Shown: in pieces, positions 46,065 to 54,530 of the stretch | Position numbering within the stretch: position 1 is the first letter of the stretch | How the letters are laid out: each line of letters opens with the position of its first letter | From: Bin55 sp965203735 | Lineage (GTDB): Bacteria; Pseudomonadota; Gammaproteobacteria; Pseudomonadales; Azotimanducaceae | Length of the DNA stretch: 64,000 bases | Direction: 5' to 3' | NCBI GenBank assembly: GCA_965203735.1 | Contig: OZ241909.1 | Location: forward strand, 2,728,001 to 2,792,000 | Made by a program: the position numbers and the translations under genes | Notes under the pieces: generated by a model | Told to the model about the DNA's origin: nothing | Databases searched by the model: none | The model's input: only the letters and a program-made list of their open reading frames with translations

Positions 46065-47246
46065 ATGAGTGTTCTCAATGGAATACGGGTTTTGGACTTC
46101 GGACGTTTTATCGCCGGTCCCTTCTGTGGTGCATTATTGGGCGATCTAGGAGCGGAAGTCATACGCATTGAGAAAGTCGACGGTTCCGAGGACCGGTTTA
46201 CTGCTCCGATTGCACCGGATGGACCTGGGTCTGGGTTCCTGCAACTCAATCGAAACAAGCTTGGCTTCACATTAAACCCGCGGAAACCAAAGGGGCAGCA
46301 AGTACTAAAGAGGCTTGTGGCAACTGCGGATGTGGTCATCGCCAATCTTCCACCGGATACGCTGAAGTCCATGGGACTTGATTATGAATCCCTGAAGCAA
46401 ATTCGTCCCGACATCATTCTGACTACCACGACGGCATTTGGATCATCTGGACCTTATGCGGAGAGAGTCGGATTTGACGGCGTAGCTCAGGCAATGTCGG
46501 GAAACATGCATCTTACTGGCCATGCCGATGAACCCATGAAGAATTTCGTGCCGTATGTAGACTTTACGACGGCATGTATGAACGCACTTTCAACGGTTGC
46601 AGCGATCATGTACCGGAATCAATCCGGAGAAGGTCAACATGTCGAAGGATGTCTTCTTGCGTCCGCGTTAACGGCCATGGGCGGCACGCTGATTGAACAG
46701 GCCGCTCTCGATGTAAATCGAGTAGCATCCGGAAATAGAGGACAAACAGCCGCACCCATCGATGTATTCAAAACTCGCGACGGTTGGATTCTCGTACAGG
46801 TAGTCGGTAATCCGCTGTACGAACGATGGGCAAGACTCATGGGTGAAGACAAATGGCTAAGCGATCCACGTTTTGGTGATGACCTGTCTCGTGGAGAAAA
46901 CGCGGAGCAAATCAGTGAACGAATGAGTGCGTGGACGAAGGACCTCACAACGCAAGAAGCCATTGGTCAACTTGAGCAAGCTCGCATTCCGTGCGGAGAA
47001 GTACTTTCTCCGAAAGAGGCACTTGCAAATGAACAGGTCAGAGCGATGGGGTTTCTAGTCGATACTCCCTACCCCAACGCAGCTGGAGGATTTCCTGTCC
47101 CACGCATGCCCATGAACTTCTCGACCATCGAGAACCACATCCGTCGCCGCGCTCCAACCCTCGGCGAACACACTGACTATCTGCTTCGATCACTGGGGTA
47201 CGAGGACGAAGAAATAAGCGAACTCCGAGCTCTCCGAGTTGTGTGA
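46065..47246 (+). CDS. class III CoA-transferase (CaiB/BaiF family)
   Basis: A protein of 393 residues. 'GIRVLDFGRFIAGPFCGALLGDLGAEVIRIEK' is the diagnostic start and 'NRNKLGFTLNPRKPKGQQVLKRLV' follows. At the usual nucleophile position the sequence is 'GQHVEGCLLASALTAMGG', with Ala where an Asp is expected ('S..DA'); this belongs to a subgroup I recall as lacking that residue, so the exact chemistry is uncertain. The start ATG 46065 ('MSVLNG') is preferred over upstream in-frame codons that lack homology. Its stop overlaps the hemF start. Confidence 0.87.
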   Translation: MSVLNGIRVLDFGRFIAGPFCGALLGDLGAEVIRIEKVDGSEDRFTAPIAPDGPGSGFLQLNRNKLGFTLNPRKPKGQQVLKRLVATADVVIANLPPDTLKSMGLDYESLKQIRPDIILTTTTAFGSSGPYAERVGFDGVAQAMSGNMHLTGHADEPMKNFVPYVDFTTACMNALSTVAAIMYRNQSGEGQHVEGCLLASALTAMGGTLIEQAALDVNRVASGNRGQTAAPIDVFKTRDGWILVQVVGNPLYERWARLMGEDKWLSDPRFGDDLSRGENAEQISERMSAWTKDLTTQEAIGQLEQARIPCGEVLSPKEALANEQVRAMGFLVDTPYPNAAGGFPVPRMPMNFSTIENHIRRRAPTLGEHTDYLLRSLGYEDEEISELRALRVV

Positions 47247-48175
47247 TGGATGCCGATATTGCCATTGTCAGAGACTACTTCGTAGATTTCCAATCGGAAA
47301 TCGTGAAGACTCTAGAACATCTGGATGGCGGGGCAGCCTTCTCAATGCAGCGAATTGAGACTCCGAATGGAGGGTTCTCGCAGCCTCGTGTTTTAGCAAA
47401 AGGAAAGATCTTAGAAAAGGCAGCCGTTCAGTTCACCTACAGTCTAGGCACACGGCTACCACCTGCCGCAAGCGCAACAAGACCCCACCTTTCGGGAAAA
47501 AGCTTCGCAGCAACAGCAATTTCGACGATTGTGCACCCTTGGAACCCCAATATCCCTACGACTCACTTGAACCTGCGAATGTTCGTTGTGGATACGGACC
47601 CGAAAATCTGGTACTTCGGGGGAGGATTCGATTTGACACCCTATCTTCCCTATGAGGAGGACTTTGTTGAGTGGCACAAATTTGCGCGACACGCCTGTGT
47701 CTCCGATGAGCAATACAGAGAACTGAAGAGACAATGCGACGAGTATTTCTTCTTGCCTCACCGAAATGAGAGTCGTGGAATTGGGGGCTTGTTCTTTGAC
47801 GACTATGACAGCGAAGGATTTCAAAAGAGCTTTCAGTTTGTTGTAGACGTTGGAAAGAATTTTCTCGAAGCTTACTCGTCCATAGTTCAAAGACGACGCA
47901 ACAATGAGTGGTCTCCCGAAGAAGAAGACTGGATGTTGGTTCGTCGAGGGCGCTACGCAGAGTTCAACCTAGCAATTGATCGAGGTACAAAATACGGAAT
48001 TCAGAGCGGACGACGCATCGAATCGGTCCTCGCATCGTTGCCTCCACGAGCCAAATGGATTTACGGGCACGAGATTCCCCAAAATTCACCGCAGGAAAGA
48101 CTGATGACCTACCTGAATCCCGGAATTGACTGGTTGAATCTTGTGGATAACTCGGTGAATATCGACGAATCGTGA
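47246..48175 (+). CDS. hemF: oxygen-dependent coproporphyrinogen-III oxidase
   Basis: A protein of 309 residues (E. coli 299) converting coproporphyrinogen III to protoporphyrinogen IX with O2, in the cytoplasm. Family segments 'AAFSMQRIETPNGGFSQPRVL', 'HPWNPNIPTTHLNLRMFV', 'WYFGGGFDLTPYLPYEEDFVEWHKFA', 'HRNESRGIGGLFFDDY', 'RRGRYAEFNLAIDRGTKYGIQSG' and 'SLPPRAKWIYGHE' are all present. The start ATG 47246 overlaps the CoA-transferase stop (TGATG), an odd partner for a heme gene. It implies aerobic growth, in line with the cytochrome c and dioxygenases nearby. Confidence 0.96.
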   Translation: MDADIAIVRDYFVDFQSEIVKTLEHLDGGAAFSMQRIETPNGGFSQPRVLAKGKILEKAAVQFTYSLGTRLPPAASATRPHLSGKSFAATAISTIVHPWNPNIPTTHLNLRMFVVDTDPKIWYFGGGFDLTPYLPYEEDFVEWHKFARHACVSDEQYRELKRQCDEYFFLPHRNESRGIGGLFFDDYDSEGFQKSFQFVVDVGKNFLEAYSSIVQRRRNNEWSPEEEDWMLVRRGRYAEFNLAIDRGTKYGIQSGRRIESVLASLPPRAKWIYGHEIPQNSPQERLMTYLNPGIDWLNLVDNSVNIDES

Positions 48176-48570
48176 TTTCACAATGTATTCGGGCAATTTC
48201 CTGTAATCTGCTTGAAATACAAAAACACTTGAAAATCAACATGCTAACCAAGAATACTATTGAGGTTCGACAGTTCTACTAGCTTCAGGAAGGACATGTA
48301 AACTTTGTTGAAATGTGGATAAGTCGAAGACTCACTCCAAGCACGAATTCGAGCAGTTCCACTTTAGAGCTGGACGGGATGAGCGTACAGCAGCACGACT
48401 TTTTACGGAACCGCTTGACCAGCATTTGGTCAATAACAAGAAACCACTGTCCCACTCTTACAGGCTCTAGTATCTTGTTCGCAAGGTTGGAATCCTTTAG
48501 AAAGGAGAGCCAACGAACCGAGAACACAATGAAGGGCAGCATGATCAACGTCCAAATTAGGAACAATCAA
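48176..48570. other. gene-free stretch before the outer-membrane protein
   Basis: About 395 bases. It stays open in the frame of the next gene from 48313, but that part encodes no signal peptide or recognisable domain and I do not treat it as coding. It should carry the promoter of the barrel gene. I see no strong hairpin or RNA. Confidence 0.45.
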
Positions 48571-49173
48571 ATGAAGATCTTTGTGTCCATATTCCTCACA
48601 TTAGCCGTCATAACGGCACCACTGCATGCTGATCAGATAATTCTCGCTCAACTTACCCATACAACCGCTACTGATGATGAAGCCAACATCGATTTCGACT
48701 TGAACGGAATGGACTTTCGCTACATGACCTTTGGTGACGACGGACTGTACCTTGGAGCGGCACTGTCTGTAGCCTCAGCAGAAGATGAGGTCTGCGACCA
48801 AACGTTTTGCATCGACTTTGAAATGAAGGCAAGTGCAACCACTCTTGAGGTCGGCTATAACTTCGACAATCCATTCACGCCGTTCGTATCTTTGGTTCGC
48901 TCGAATGCGGAGATTGACTTTGGAGTGACCGGAATGGGGATTGGCGACACTTCCGATTCCGAAACGAACATCGGTGCAGGAGTATGGTTTGGTGGGGAAG
49001 ACCGACGATTGCAGTTGGCGTTCACTGGCGTAGATACTGAAGATCCAGCAGTCTCACTCGGAGGGTACACCGTAGTCGACAATAGCTTGGTTCTGACTGC
49101 GTTCATTGGAACATCCACTGAGAGCGCTGGAGACTCATGGGGTCTAACTATAGGCGTGGGGTGGTCGTTCTGA
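48571..49173 (+). CDS. outer-membrane beta-barrel protein, about 200 residues
   Basis: The start ATG 48571 has AGGAAC eight bases upstream and gives a textbook signal peptide ('MKIFVSIFLTLAVITAPLHADQ', cleavage after Ala). The mature part alternates polar and hydrophobic residues in short strands ('MDFRYMTFGDDGLYLGAAL', 'ATTLEVGYNFDNPFTPFVSLVRS', 'LTAFIGTSTESAGDSWGLTIGVGWSF') and ends in Phe, the signal for insertion by BamA. It looks like an eight-stranded barrel of the OmpA-N/OmpW size class. The two cysteines ('CDQTFC') probably form a loop disulfide. No specific function can be given. Confidence 0.8.
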   Translation: MKIFVSIFLTLAVITAPLHADQIILAQLTHTTATDDEANIDFDLNGMDFRYMTFGDDGLYLGAALSVASAEDEVCDQTFCIDFEMKASATTLEVGYNFDNPFTPFVSLVRSNAEIDFGVTGMGIGDTSDSETNIGAGVWFGGEDRRLQLAFTGVDTEDPAVSLGGYTVVDNSLVLTAFIGTSTESAGDSWGLTIGVGWSF

Positions 49174-49458
49174 CCTTCTAAAACCAAACCGATCATGGCG
49201 GGATGTCAGCTCGACAAGGTAGTGTCGTTCGAGCAAGACAGTGGAAACGACCTAGCATCAATCGAATGCTGGTGAAGCATCGGTCCCTGTAGCGTCAAGT
49301 ATGGTGGTCGAAAACGGGAATCCTGAGCGTGCACCGAAGCAAGCAGCCAGACCTCTCGGAAAAAGCAGTTCCAATTGGTTCTTGCCTGCAGTTCAAGCGT
49401 TTACGCGCCAAGTATTGATTTAGAATCTGAACGTTACAGAATACAACCAAAATTGCTG

Positions 49459-50403
49459 ATGGCGCATGTATCTGAAACCAATGCAATTGGGCGTACTGGG
49501 CGGGTAGCAATTCCTACCTGGTTGCGACAACACGCTGATCTCTGGATTCAACACCCACGAGTGGAATCAATAGTGTTGTTCGGCAGTCGAGTGACCGGAC
49601 ATGCAACGTCCAAGAGCGATTGGGATGTGGCAGTACTTCACAAAGGAGCAAATCCACCGAAGCTTGAACGTCTTGATGAGTTTTGGAACCATCATGTTGA
49701 TGTACCCATGCTTTCCATCCAAAAACTAAGACAGGAGGCAAACTGTGTTGGCTCTCTGTCCCATGAGCTGTTGTCGCACGGTGAGGTAATAGCAGGAGAT
49801 GTTCTGTCGTTTGAAATTGAGGAGCTTGTCATGAGCCAAAAGGACTTGGCCCTTCACCTCGAGTACGCATTCGTGGAACTGGCGAGTGCAATATGTGGGC
49901 TTAGAGACGCAACGAGAACTACGAAAGTCACAGAATCGATTGAAGAACTCGACGGGGAGAGAGCGGTTGCGCATAGTGCAAACGGGGCCGAACGCGTAGC
50001 TAAAGCACTCTGTGTTTATCTCAAGATTCCCTACGAACGGACTCACAGTGTCGAAGAACTCTCAAGTGTGGTACCAGCAGAATGGAAGTCAAGGGTCCTG
50101 GCCATGGACGGATTTACTTCCAGCGGACATACTTCTCCATACACTGGCATTTCAGAATCCATCCACTATGTGGCTCACCGCATACAGAAGGCTTTGGATT
50201 TGCTTCGAGAAATACTTCCCAGGTGTCTTGAAGAGCTTTCCACTGCCAATGCAGTTGTACTAATTAGGAAAATTAAAGGTGCGACTCCATTGCATACTTC
50301 AACAAGTTTGATCGATGACAGCGAAGTGCATCCGACAATTTCAGGACTTGCTCAAGAGCTGGGAGAACTACGACGGATTCTGCGAATCGCCCACACAGAT
50401 TGA
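49459..50403 (+). CDS. nucleotidyltransferase-HEPN fusion protein
   Basis: Read from ATG 49459 this is 314 residues; GTG-type codons upstream would lengthen it. The N-terminal minimal nucleotidyltransferase domain has 'VLFGSRVTGHATSKSDWDVAVL' (GS...SDxD metal site) and a third acidic residue in 'HHVDVPML'. The C-terminal half is helical and resembles a HEPN domain ('ELDGERAVAHSANGAERVAKALCVYL', 'GISESIHYVAHRIQKALDLL'). Separate MNT and HEPN genes make toxin-antitoxin pairs in which the antitoxin AMPylates the toxin; here both lie in one chain, as in kanamycin nucleotidyltransferase-like proteins. The canonical RX4-6H motif is not clear. Lies 38 bases before the sulfite dehydrogenase gene. Confidence 0.75.
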   Translation: MAHVSETNAIGRTGRVAIPTWLRQHADLWIQHPRVESIVLFGSRVTGHATSKSDWDVAVLHKGANPPKLERLDEFWNHHVDVPMLSIQKLRQEANCVGSLSHELLSHGEVIAGDVLSFEIEELVMSQKDLALHLEYAFVELASAICGLRDATRTTKVTESIEELDGERAVAHSANGAERVAKALCVYLKIPYERTHSVEELSSVVPAEWKSRVLAMDGFTSSGHTSPYTGISESIHYVAHRIQKALDLLREILPRCLEELSTANAVVLIRKIKGATPLHTSTSLIDDSEVHPTISGLAQELGELRRILRIAHTD

Positions 50404-50441
50404 CTTGGGATCAAAATCGACCAAATTAAGCAAGGTGAACT

Positions 50442-51743
50442 GTGAAGAAGTCACGTGGTATCCATCACTTTTTCGCCGATGACCCAGAGCGGGCGGACTG
50501 GGAGACTTGGGGACGTCGATCAGACCCAACTACACGCAGGGGATTTGTCAAAGGACTCGGAGCTTTCACAGCTCTCGTGGGTGCAAGGGTCGCTTTCCCC
50601 GATCAAGTTCCTGCGGGATTAGTTCCAGCATCCCACGCAAATGAAACAAGCCCTTTCGAGATCGAAGGGAAGGACGGGTTGACGCTTCTCAACGACCGTC
50701 CATTGAATGCAGAAACTCCGCCTCACTTGTTGAACGACGATGTTACGCCTGCGAGTCGTTTGTTCGTACGCAATAACGGCATACCTCCAGAAAACGTCGA
50801 TCCTGCCTCTTGGACGTTGACATTTGGAGGCGAGTCCGCTTCTCGAGAAGCGTCCTACACAATTCGTGACCTTCGCGAGAAGTTCGAGAATATTGACCGT
50901 CAGCTGGTGTTGGAGTGCGGGGGCAACGGCAGATCCGAATTCAATCCTCCTGTTTCCGGCAATCAATGGACGCTTGGGGCAGTTGGCTGTCCGCAATGGA
51001 ACGGCGTGCGACTTAAAGATGTACTGGAGGATTGCGGATACGAACAGAATGCGGTCTATGTCGCATTCTATGCTGCTGATACCCATATAAGCGGCGTGGC
51101 AGACCGGATACCAATTTCTCGAGGCGTGCCAATCGAAAAAGCAATCGATTCAGAATCGATGATCGCTTTTGGCATGAATGGACACGATCTCCACGAAATG
51201 AACGGCCATCCGCTACGGTTGGTATTTGGCGGTTGGCCAGGATCGGCTTCAGGCAAATGGATGAATCGAATCTCAATTCGGGATAGAGTTCACGATGGTC
51301 CAAAGATGGCTAGTCCGTCCTACCGAGTTCCATGCGAGCCAGTCGCACCCGGTCAATCGGTCGACGACGAAGATATGTGCATTATTCATGCGATGCCGGT
51401 CAAGTCGCTAATTACCTATCCTCAGAGTGGGATCAAGCACTCATCCAAAGAATCTCTTTCCTTGCACGGTCATGCCTGGTCAGGCGATACAAGCATCTCC
51501 AAACTTAGAATCTCCATCGACTACGGCCGCACGTGGGACGATGCTAAGCTTCAAGCACCGACGAATCGACTGGCTTGGCAAAACTGGGACCACACCGTTA
51601 GATTCCCAACGAGCGGTTACTACGAGATATGGGCTTGTGCCGAAGACGCGATCGGACACTCACAGCCAATGGTTTTGCCGAGCTGGAATCCAAAAGGCTA
51701 TCTCAACAATGCTTGCCACCGCATTGCGATTTACGTTAGTTAG
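50442..51743 (+). CDS. molybdenum sulfite dehydrogenase/oxidase (SoxC/SorA-like)
   Basis: A protein of 433 residues with a twin-arginine signal ('TTRRGFVKGLGAFTALVGARVAF', residues 26-48), so the folded, cofactor-loaded protein is exported to the periplasm. The molybdopterin domain carries the Mo-ligand cysteine in 'QLVLECGGNGRSEF', followed by 'GNQWTLGAVGCPQWNGVRLKDVL', and the dimerisation domain of the family begins near residue 300 ('MPVKSLITYPQSG'). It oxidises sulfite to sulfate. A cytochrome c gene overlaps its end and should accept the electrons. No other sox genes are in the window, so SorAB-like detoxification fits better than full Sox thiosulfate oxidation. Confidence 0.9.
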   Translation: MKKSRGIHHFFADDPERADWETWGRRSDPTTRRGFVKGLGAFTALVGARVAFPDQVPAGLVPASHANETSPFEIEGKDGLTLLNDRPLNAETPPHLLNDDVTPASRLFVRNNGIPPENVDPASWTLTFGGESASREASYTIRDLREKFENIDRQLVLECGGNGRSEFNPPVSGNQWTLGAVGCPQWNGVRLKDVLEDCGYEQNAVYVAFYAADTHISGVADRIPISRGVPIEKAIDSESMIAFGMNGHDLHEMNGHPLRLVFGGWPGSASGKWMNRISIRDRVHDGPKMASPSYRVPCEPVAPGQSVDDEDMCIIHAMPVKSLITYPQSGIKHSSKESLSLHGHAWSGDTSISKLRISIDYGRTWDDAKLQAPTNRLAWQNWDHTVRFPTSGYYEIWACAEDAIGHSQPMVLPSWNPKGYLNNACHRIAIYVS

Positions 51744-52188
51744 CTTCGTCATCGCTGGGTTCTCGTTGGTCTGTGTAGCCGACGAAGTTGCTAGTCCAAC
51801 TATTGATTCGGAGAGCGGACTCAAGATTGATGCAGAAGAGAACTGGAAGCTTGTGCAAGCTCACTGCGGATCGTGCCATTCAGGAAGACTCTTAGTGCAG
51901 CAATCACTGAGTCGAGAAGATTGGCTTAAAAGCATTCGACGAATGCAATCCAATGAGAATCTTTGGGAGTTAGGCGACGCAGAATCAACGATTCTCGACT
52001 ACTTGTCTGAAAACTATGGAACGAGCGAGAACGAATCAGCGCAAACAATTAGGCGACCCCTCTTGAACCAAAGCCCAATCGAGTCGGACAGTGACGCAGA
52101 GCAGCTGGAGACAATAAAGAACGAGAGCGAAACTGACGCAGAAGCCGAAGCGACGAGTGCGTCTTCAACACCGTCTGAAGACCTGTAA
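51709..52188 (+). CDS. c-type cytochrome, electron acceptor of the sulfite dehydrogenase
   Basis: A protein of 159 residues whose start ATG 51709 lies 35 bases inside the upstream gene, in another frame. Residues 1-24 are a Sec signal peptide ('LRFTLVSFVIAGFSLVCVADE'). A single heme site 'CGSCHS' sits near residue 51 and the distal ligand may be the Met in 'IRRMQSNENLWEL'. The last 60 residues are a disordered, Glu/Ser-rich tail ('SDSDAEQLETIKNESETDAE'), which is not usual for SorB-type cytochromes. The overlap implies strict co-expression with the dehydrogenase. Confidence 0.87.
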   Translation: MLATALRFTLVSFVIAGFSLVCVADEVASPTIDSESGLKIDAEENWKLVQAHCGSCHSGRLLVQQSLSREDWLKSIRRMQSNENLWELGDAESTILDYLSENYGTSENESAQTIRRPLLNQSPIESDSDAEQLETIKNESETDAEAEATSASSTPSEDL

Positions 52189-52435
52189 GCCTACGGAAGA
52201 AAACCTCCGTCTTACAACCAGTCTCCTCGAATCGAAAGGAATTGTCGCACCTCGGATGAGTGTACGAGTTACCAGAATAATTCAAAGCTGTGGTTCGAAA
52301 TTTTAAGGTTAATCTTCCAGGCACAGTAGTGACATATCGTGGCGGTCATACCTCTCAGTCGAGGTACGTAGTCGCTTGCCGCCCATTGAGCCATGTTGAA
52401 TAAAATATTGATGCAATATTGAGCGGGAGTTTGTC

Positions 52436-52843
52436 GTGCGGATGCGTCGTAGCAAGCAAGTTCACTCAGAGGAGAAGATCAATCTCACACCGATGCTTGA
52501 TGTGGTATTCATCATGCTGATTTTCTTCATCGTTACTGCAACGTTCGTCAAGGAAGTCGGGCTGGACGTGAATCAGCCCGAAGACGACAAACCAAAGCCG
52601 CAAGATCCCAACAAGAGAGCGATCGTTGTCCAAATCACTAGTCGCGATCGAATATTCATTGCCGCACGCGACGTGGATGTAGCTTCAGTTCGAGCCAATA
52701 TCGAACGGCTGCACGCAGAAGACCCCGAAGCACCTGTAATCATCAATCCACATCCCGACTCAACGGCGGATGTGTTCGTTCAGGTTTGGGACGCCGCCAA
52801 GTTGGTAGGAGTTCCTAGAGTTCAGTTAGCGAGCAGGCACTGA
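52436..52843 (+). CDS. exbD: ExbD/TolR-family protein, copy 1
   Basis: A protein of 135 residues with one N-terminal helix preceded by 'KINLTPMLDVVFIMLIFFIVTATFV', where the Asp in the helix is the proton-carrying residue of ExbD/TolR, and a periplasmic domain. ExbD forms with ExbB the proton-driven motor that energises TonB. No exbB or tonB is adjacent. Start GTG 52436 has GGGAG upstream. It differs from the copy at 54531 in only four residues. A rho-independent terminator follows. Confidence 0.9.
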   Translation: MRMRRSKQVHSEEKINLTPMLDVVFIMLIFFIVTATFVKEVGLDVNQPEDDKPKPQDPNKRAIVVQITSRDRIFIAARDVDVASVRANIERLHAEDPEAPVIINPHPDSTADVFVQVWDAAKLVGVPRVQLASRH

Positions 52844-52849
52844 CTGTAT

Positions 52850-52879
52850 AGCCAAGACTGATTCAGTCTTGGCTAATTT
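52850..52879 (+). terminator. rho-independent terminator of exbD copy 1
   Basis: AGCCAAGACT (52850-52859) pairs perfectly with AGTCTTGGCT (52865-52874) around a five-base loop, followed by AATTTT. It starts 7 bases after the stop codon. Confidence 0.85.
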
Positions 52880-53068
52880 TCGTTCAGGATTCAGCTTACT
52901 TTCTTGAAGCGAACCAACTGACAAGACTAGTCAGGTCGTCGAAGAGGTAAGCGTCAAAGCTAGTTTCTCCCATAAGAGGGGTCTTGGGCCAAGATTCGAC
53001 TAACTCCCTCGAAAGCAGACAATTCCCTACCAGAAAACCTGTTCAATTCTACAGTACATTGATATCTA

Positions 53069-53107
53069 ACCATGAAAATTCAAAGTATTAGTTCGATTTT
53101 TCATGGT
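53069..53107. promoter_or_regulatory. inverted repeat, possible operator of the DUF4143 ATPase gene
   Basis: ACCATGAAAA (53069-53078) and TTTTCATGGT (53098-53107) form a perfect 10-bp inverted repeat with a 19-base AT-rich centre. The right arm ends 12 bases before the ATG of the ATPase. The half-site spacing, 29 bases, is close to three helical turns, as in sites for dimeric or looping repressors. Binding is inferred. Confidence 0.5.
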
Positions 53108-53118
53108 ACTACCGTTCT

Positions 53119-54276
53119 ATGATTGAGCGAAAGCGGCACATTCAAGACATTCTCGATAGCTTCGAAGATTTTCCAGTTGTTGGAGTCATCGGACCCAGAC
53201 AGGTCGGCAAAACCACGCTGGCTCACCAGGTGTCAAGAGTCTATTCTCATCCAGCACGACACTTTGATTTGGAAAGAGGCGCAGATCTAGACCGGCTGGA
53301 GATGGATCCAGAGTTCGTACTCGCAGATCAAAAGGGGTTGGTTGTTCTTGATGAGGTGCAACGTCTACCAGGTATCTACGCTACGTTGCGAGTGCTTGCT
53401 GATCGAAGACCAGAATCAACAAGGTTCTTAGTTCTGGGAAGTGCATCGCCTACTTTGTTGCAACAAACACCTGAGTCCCTCGCGGGCAGAATTCGCTATC
53501 ACAACTTGAGTGGACTTGGTCTGAATGAGACTCAGCCAGAACTTCAAGACAGTCTCTGGCTTCGAGGAGGATTTCCTAGATCTTTCTTGGCCAGATCTGA
53601 CCAACGGGCTTTCGTATGGCTAGAAGAGTTGATTCATACATTCTTGACTAGAGACATGCCTGCAATGGGATTTACGCTTTGTCCAACCCTACTTCGACGG
53701 TTCTGGACCATGCTTGCTCACTTGCAAGGCCAGGTCTGGAACGCGTCAGAGATCGCAAGATCTCTCGAACTGTCGGATGTCTCGGTACGTCGCTACTTGG
53801 ACTTGATGTCGGATGCACTACTAATTCGCTTGGTGCAGCCCTGGTTCGCTAACATAAAGAAACGGCAGGTCAAGTCACCACGTATTTACTTTCGAGACGT
53901 CGGTCTTTTGCATGCACTCCTAGGTATATCCAGTATGGAAGAGCTTCTTTCTCACCCGAAAGCTGGAGCATCTTGGGAAGGATTCGTCATGGAACAAGTC
54001 ATTGACTTGTTTCGACTGAGAGACCACCAGATCTTTTTTTGGCGGACACACACCGGAGCAGAAATCGATATGGTTGTCCAACGTAATACTGAATTGATTG
54101 GAATCGAAATAAAGAGGACCAGCAGTCCGTCGGTCACGAAATCCATACTCTCGGCTTTGGCGGACCTTGAGCTAGCAGCCGTATTCGTTATCCATGCGGG
54201 TGAGGATTCGTATTCGCTAACGGAAAACGTACGAGCCGTATCTGTACACAATCTTCAAACCGAATTGCCCCTTTAG
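53119..54276 (+). CDS. AAA ATPase with DUF4143 domain
   Basis: A protein of 385 residues. The N-terminal ATPase has Walker A 'GPRQVGKTTLAHQV' near residue 25, Walker B 'KGLVVLDEVQRLP' and sensor 'FLVLGSASPTLL'. A winged-helix-like region follows ('NASEIARSLELSDVSVRRYLDLM'), and the C-terminal DUF4143 part has a PD-(D/E)XK-like pattern 'GAEIDMVVQ...GIEIKR'. These proteins are abundant and mobile in bacteria, often as single genes; their function is not established, though a nuclease or toxin-antitoxin-like role has been suggested. It stands between two ExbD copies. Confidence 0.9.
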   Translation: MIERKRHIQDILDSFEDFPVVGVIGPRQVGKTTLAHQVSRVYSHPARHFDLERGADLDRLEMDPEFVLADQKGLVVLDEVQRLPGIYATLRVLADRRPESTRFLVLGSASPTLLQQTPESLAGRIRYHNLSGLGLNETQPELQDSLWLRGGFPRSFLARSDQRAFVWLEELIHTFLTRDMPAMGFTLCPTLLRRFWTMLAHLQGQVWNASEIARSLELSDVSVRRYLDLMSDALLIRLVQPWFANIKKRQVKSPRIYFRDVGLLHALLGISSMEELLSHPKAGASWEGFVMEQVIDLFRLRDHQIFFWRTHTGAEIDMVVQRNTELIGIEIKRTSSPSVTKSILSALADLELAAVFVIHAGEDSYSLTENVRAVSVHNLQTELPL

Positions 54277-54478
54277 CAGGACGGAGGCATTCGACCGATG
54301 CTCTCGTTGAGTACGAACGTAGTTCGAACGAGTGCGACTAGGGAGAGTTGTTCCTCAGCTGACAGACTTAGCTCAACACGAGCTAGAGCTACGGAATATC
54401 GAAGTGCACCGACCAATGTCACACAATCACTGCCAATGAGGTCGAAACTTCTTCAATTGTTCGCATTTGCTATCGATG

Positions 54479-54506
54479 TTGAAAGTCAATTCGACTAAAC
54501 TAATAG
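54479..54506 (+). promoter_or_regulatory. candidate sigma-70 promoter of exbD copy 2
   Basis: TTGAAA (54479-54484) and TAATAG (54501-54506) are separated by 16 bases. Transcription would begin about 18 bases before the GTG start, leaving the GGGAG ribosome-binding site in the leader. Confidence 0.4.
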
Positions 54507-54530
54507 TGCAATTTGAAGCGGGAGTCTGTC

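Noticed and set aside
48313..48570. N-terminal extension of the outer-membrane barrel gene
   Set aside because: It would put 86 non-homologous residues before a clear signal peptide that has its own ribosome-binding site.
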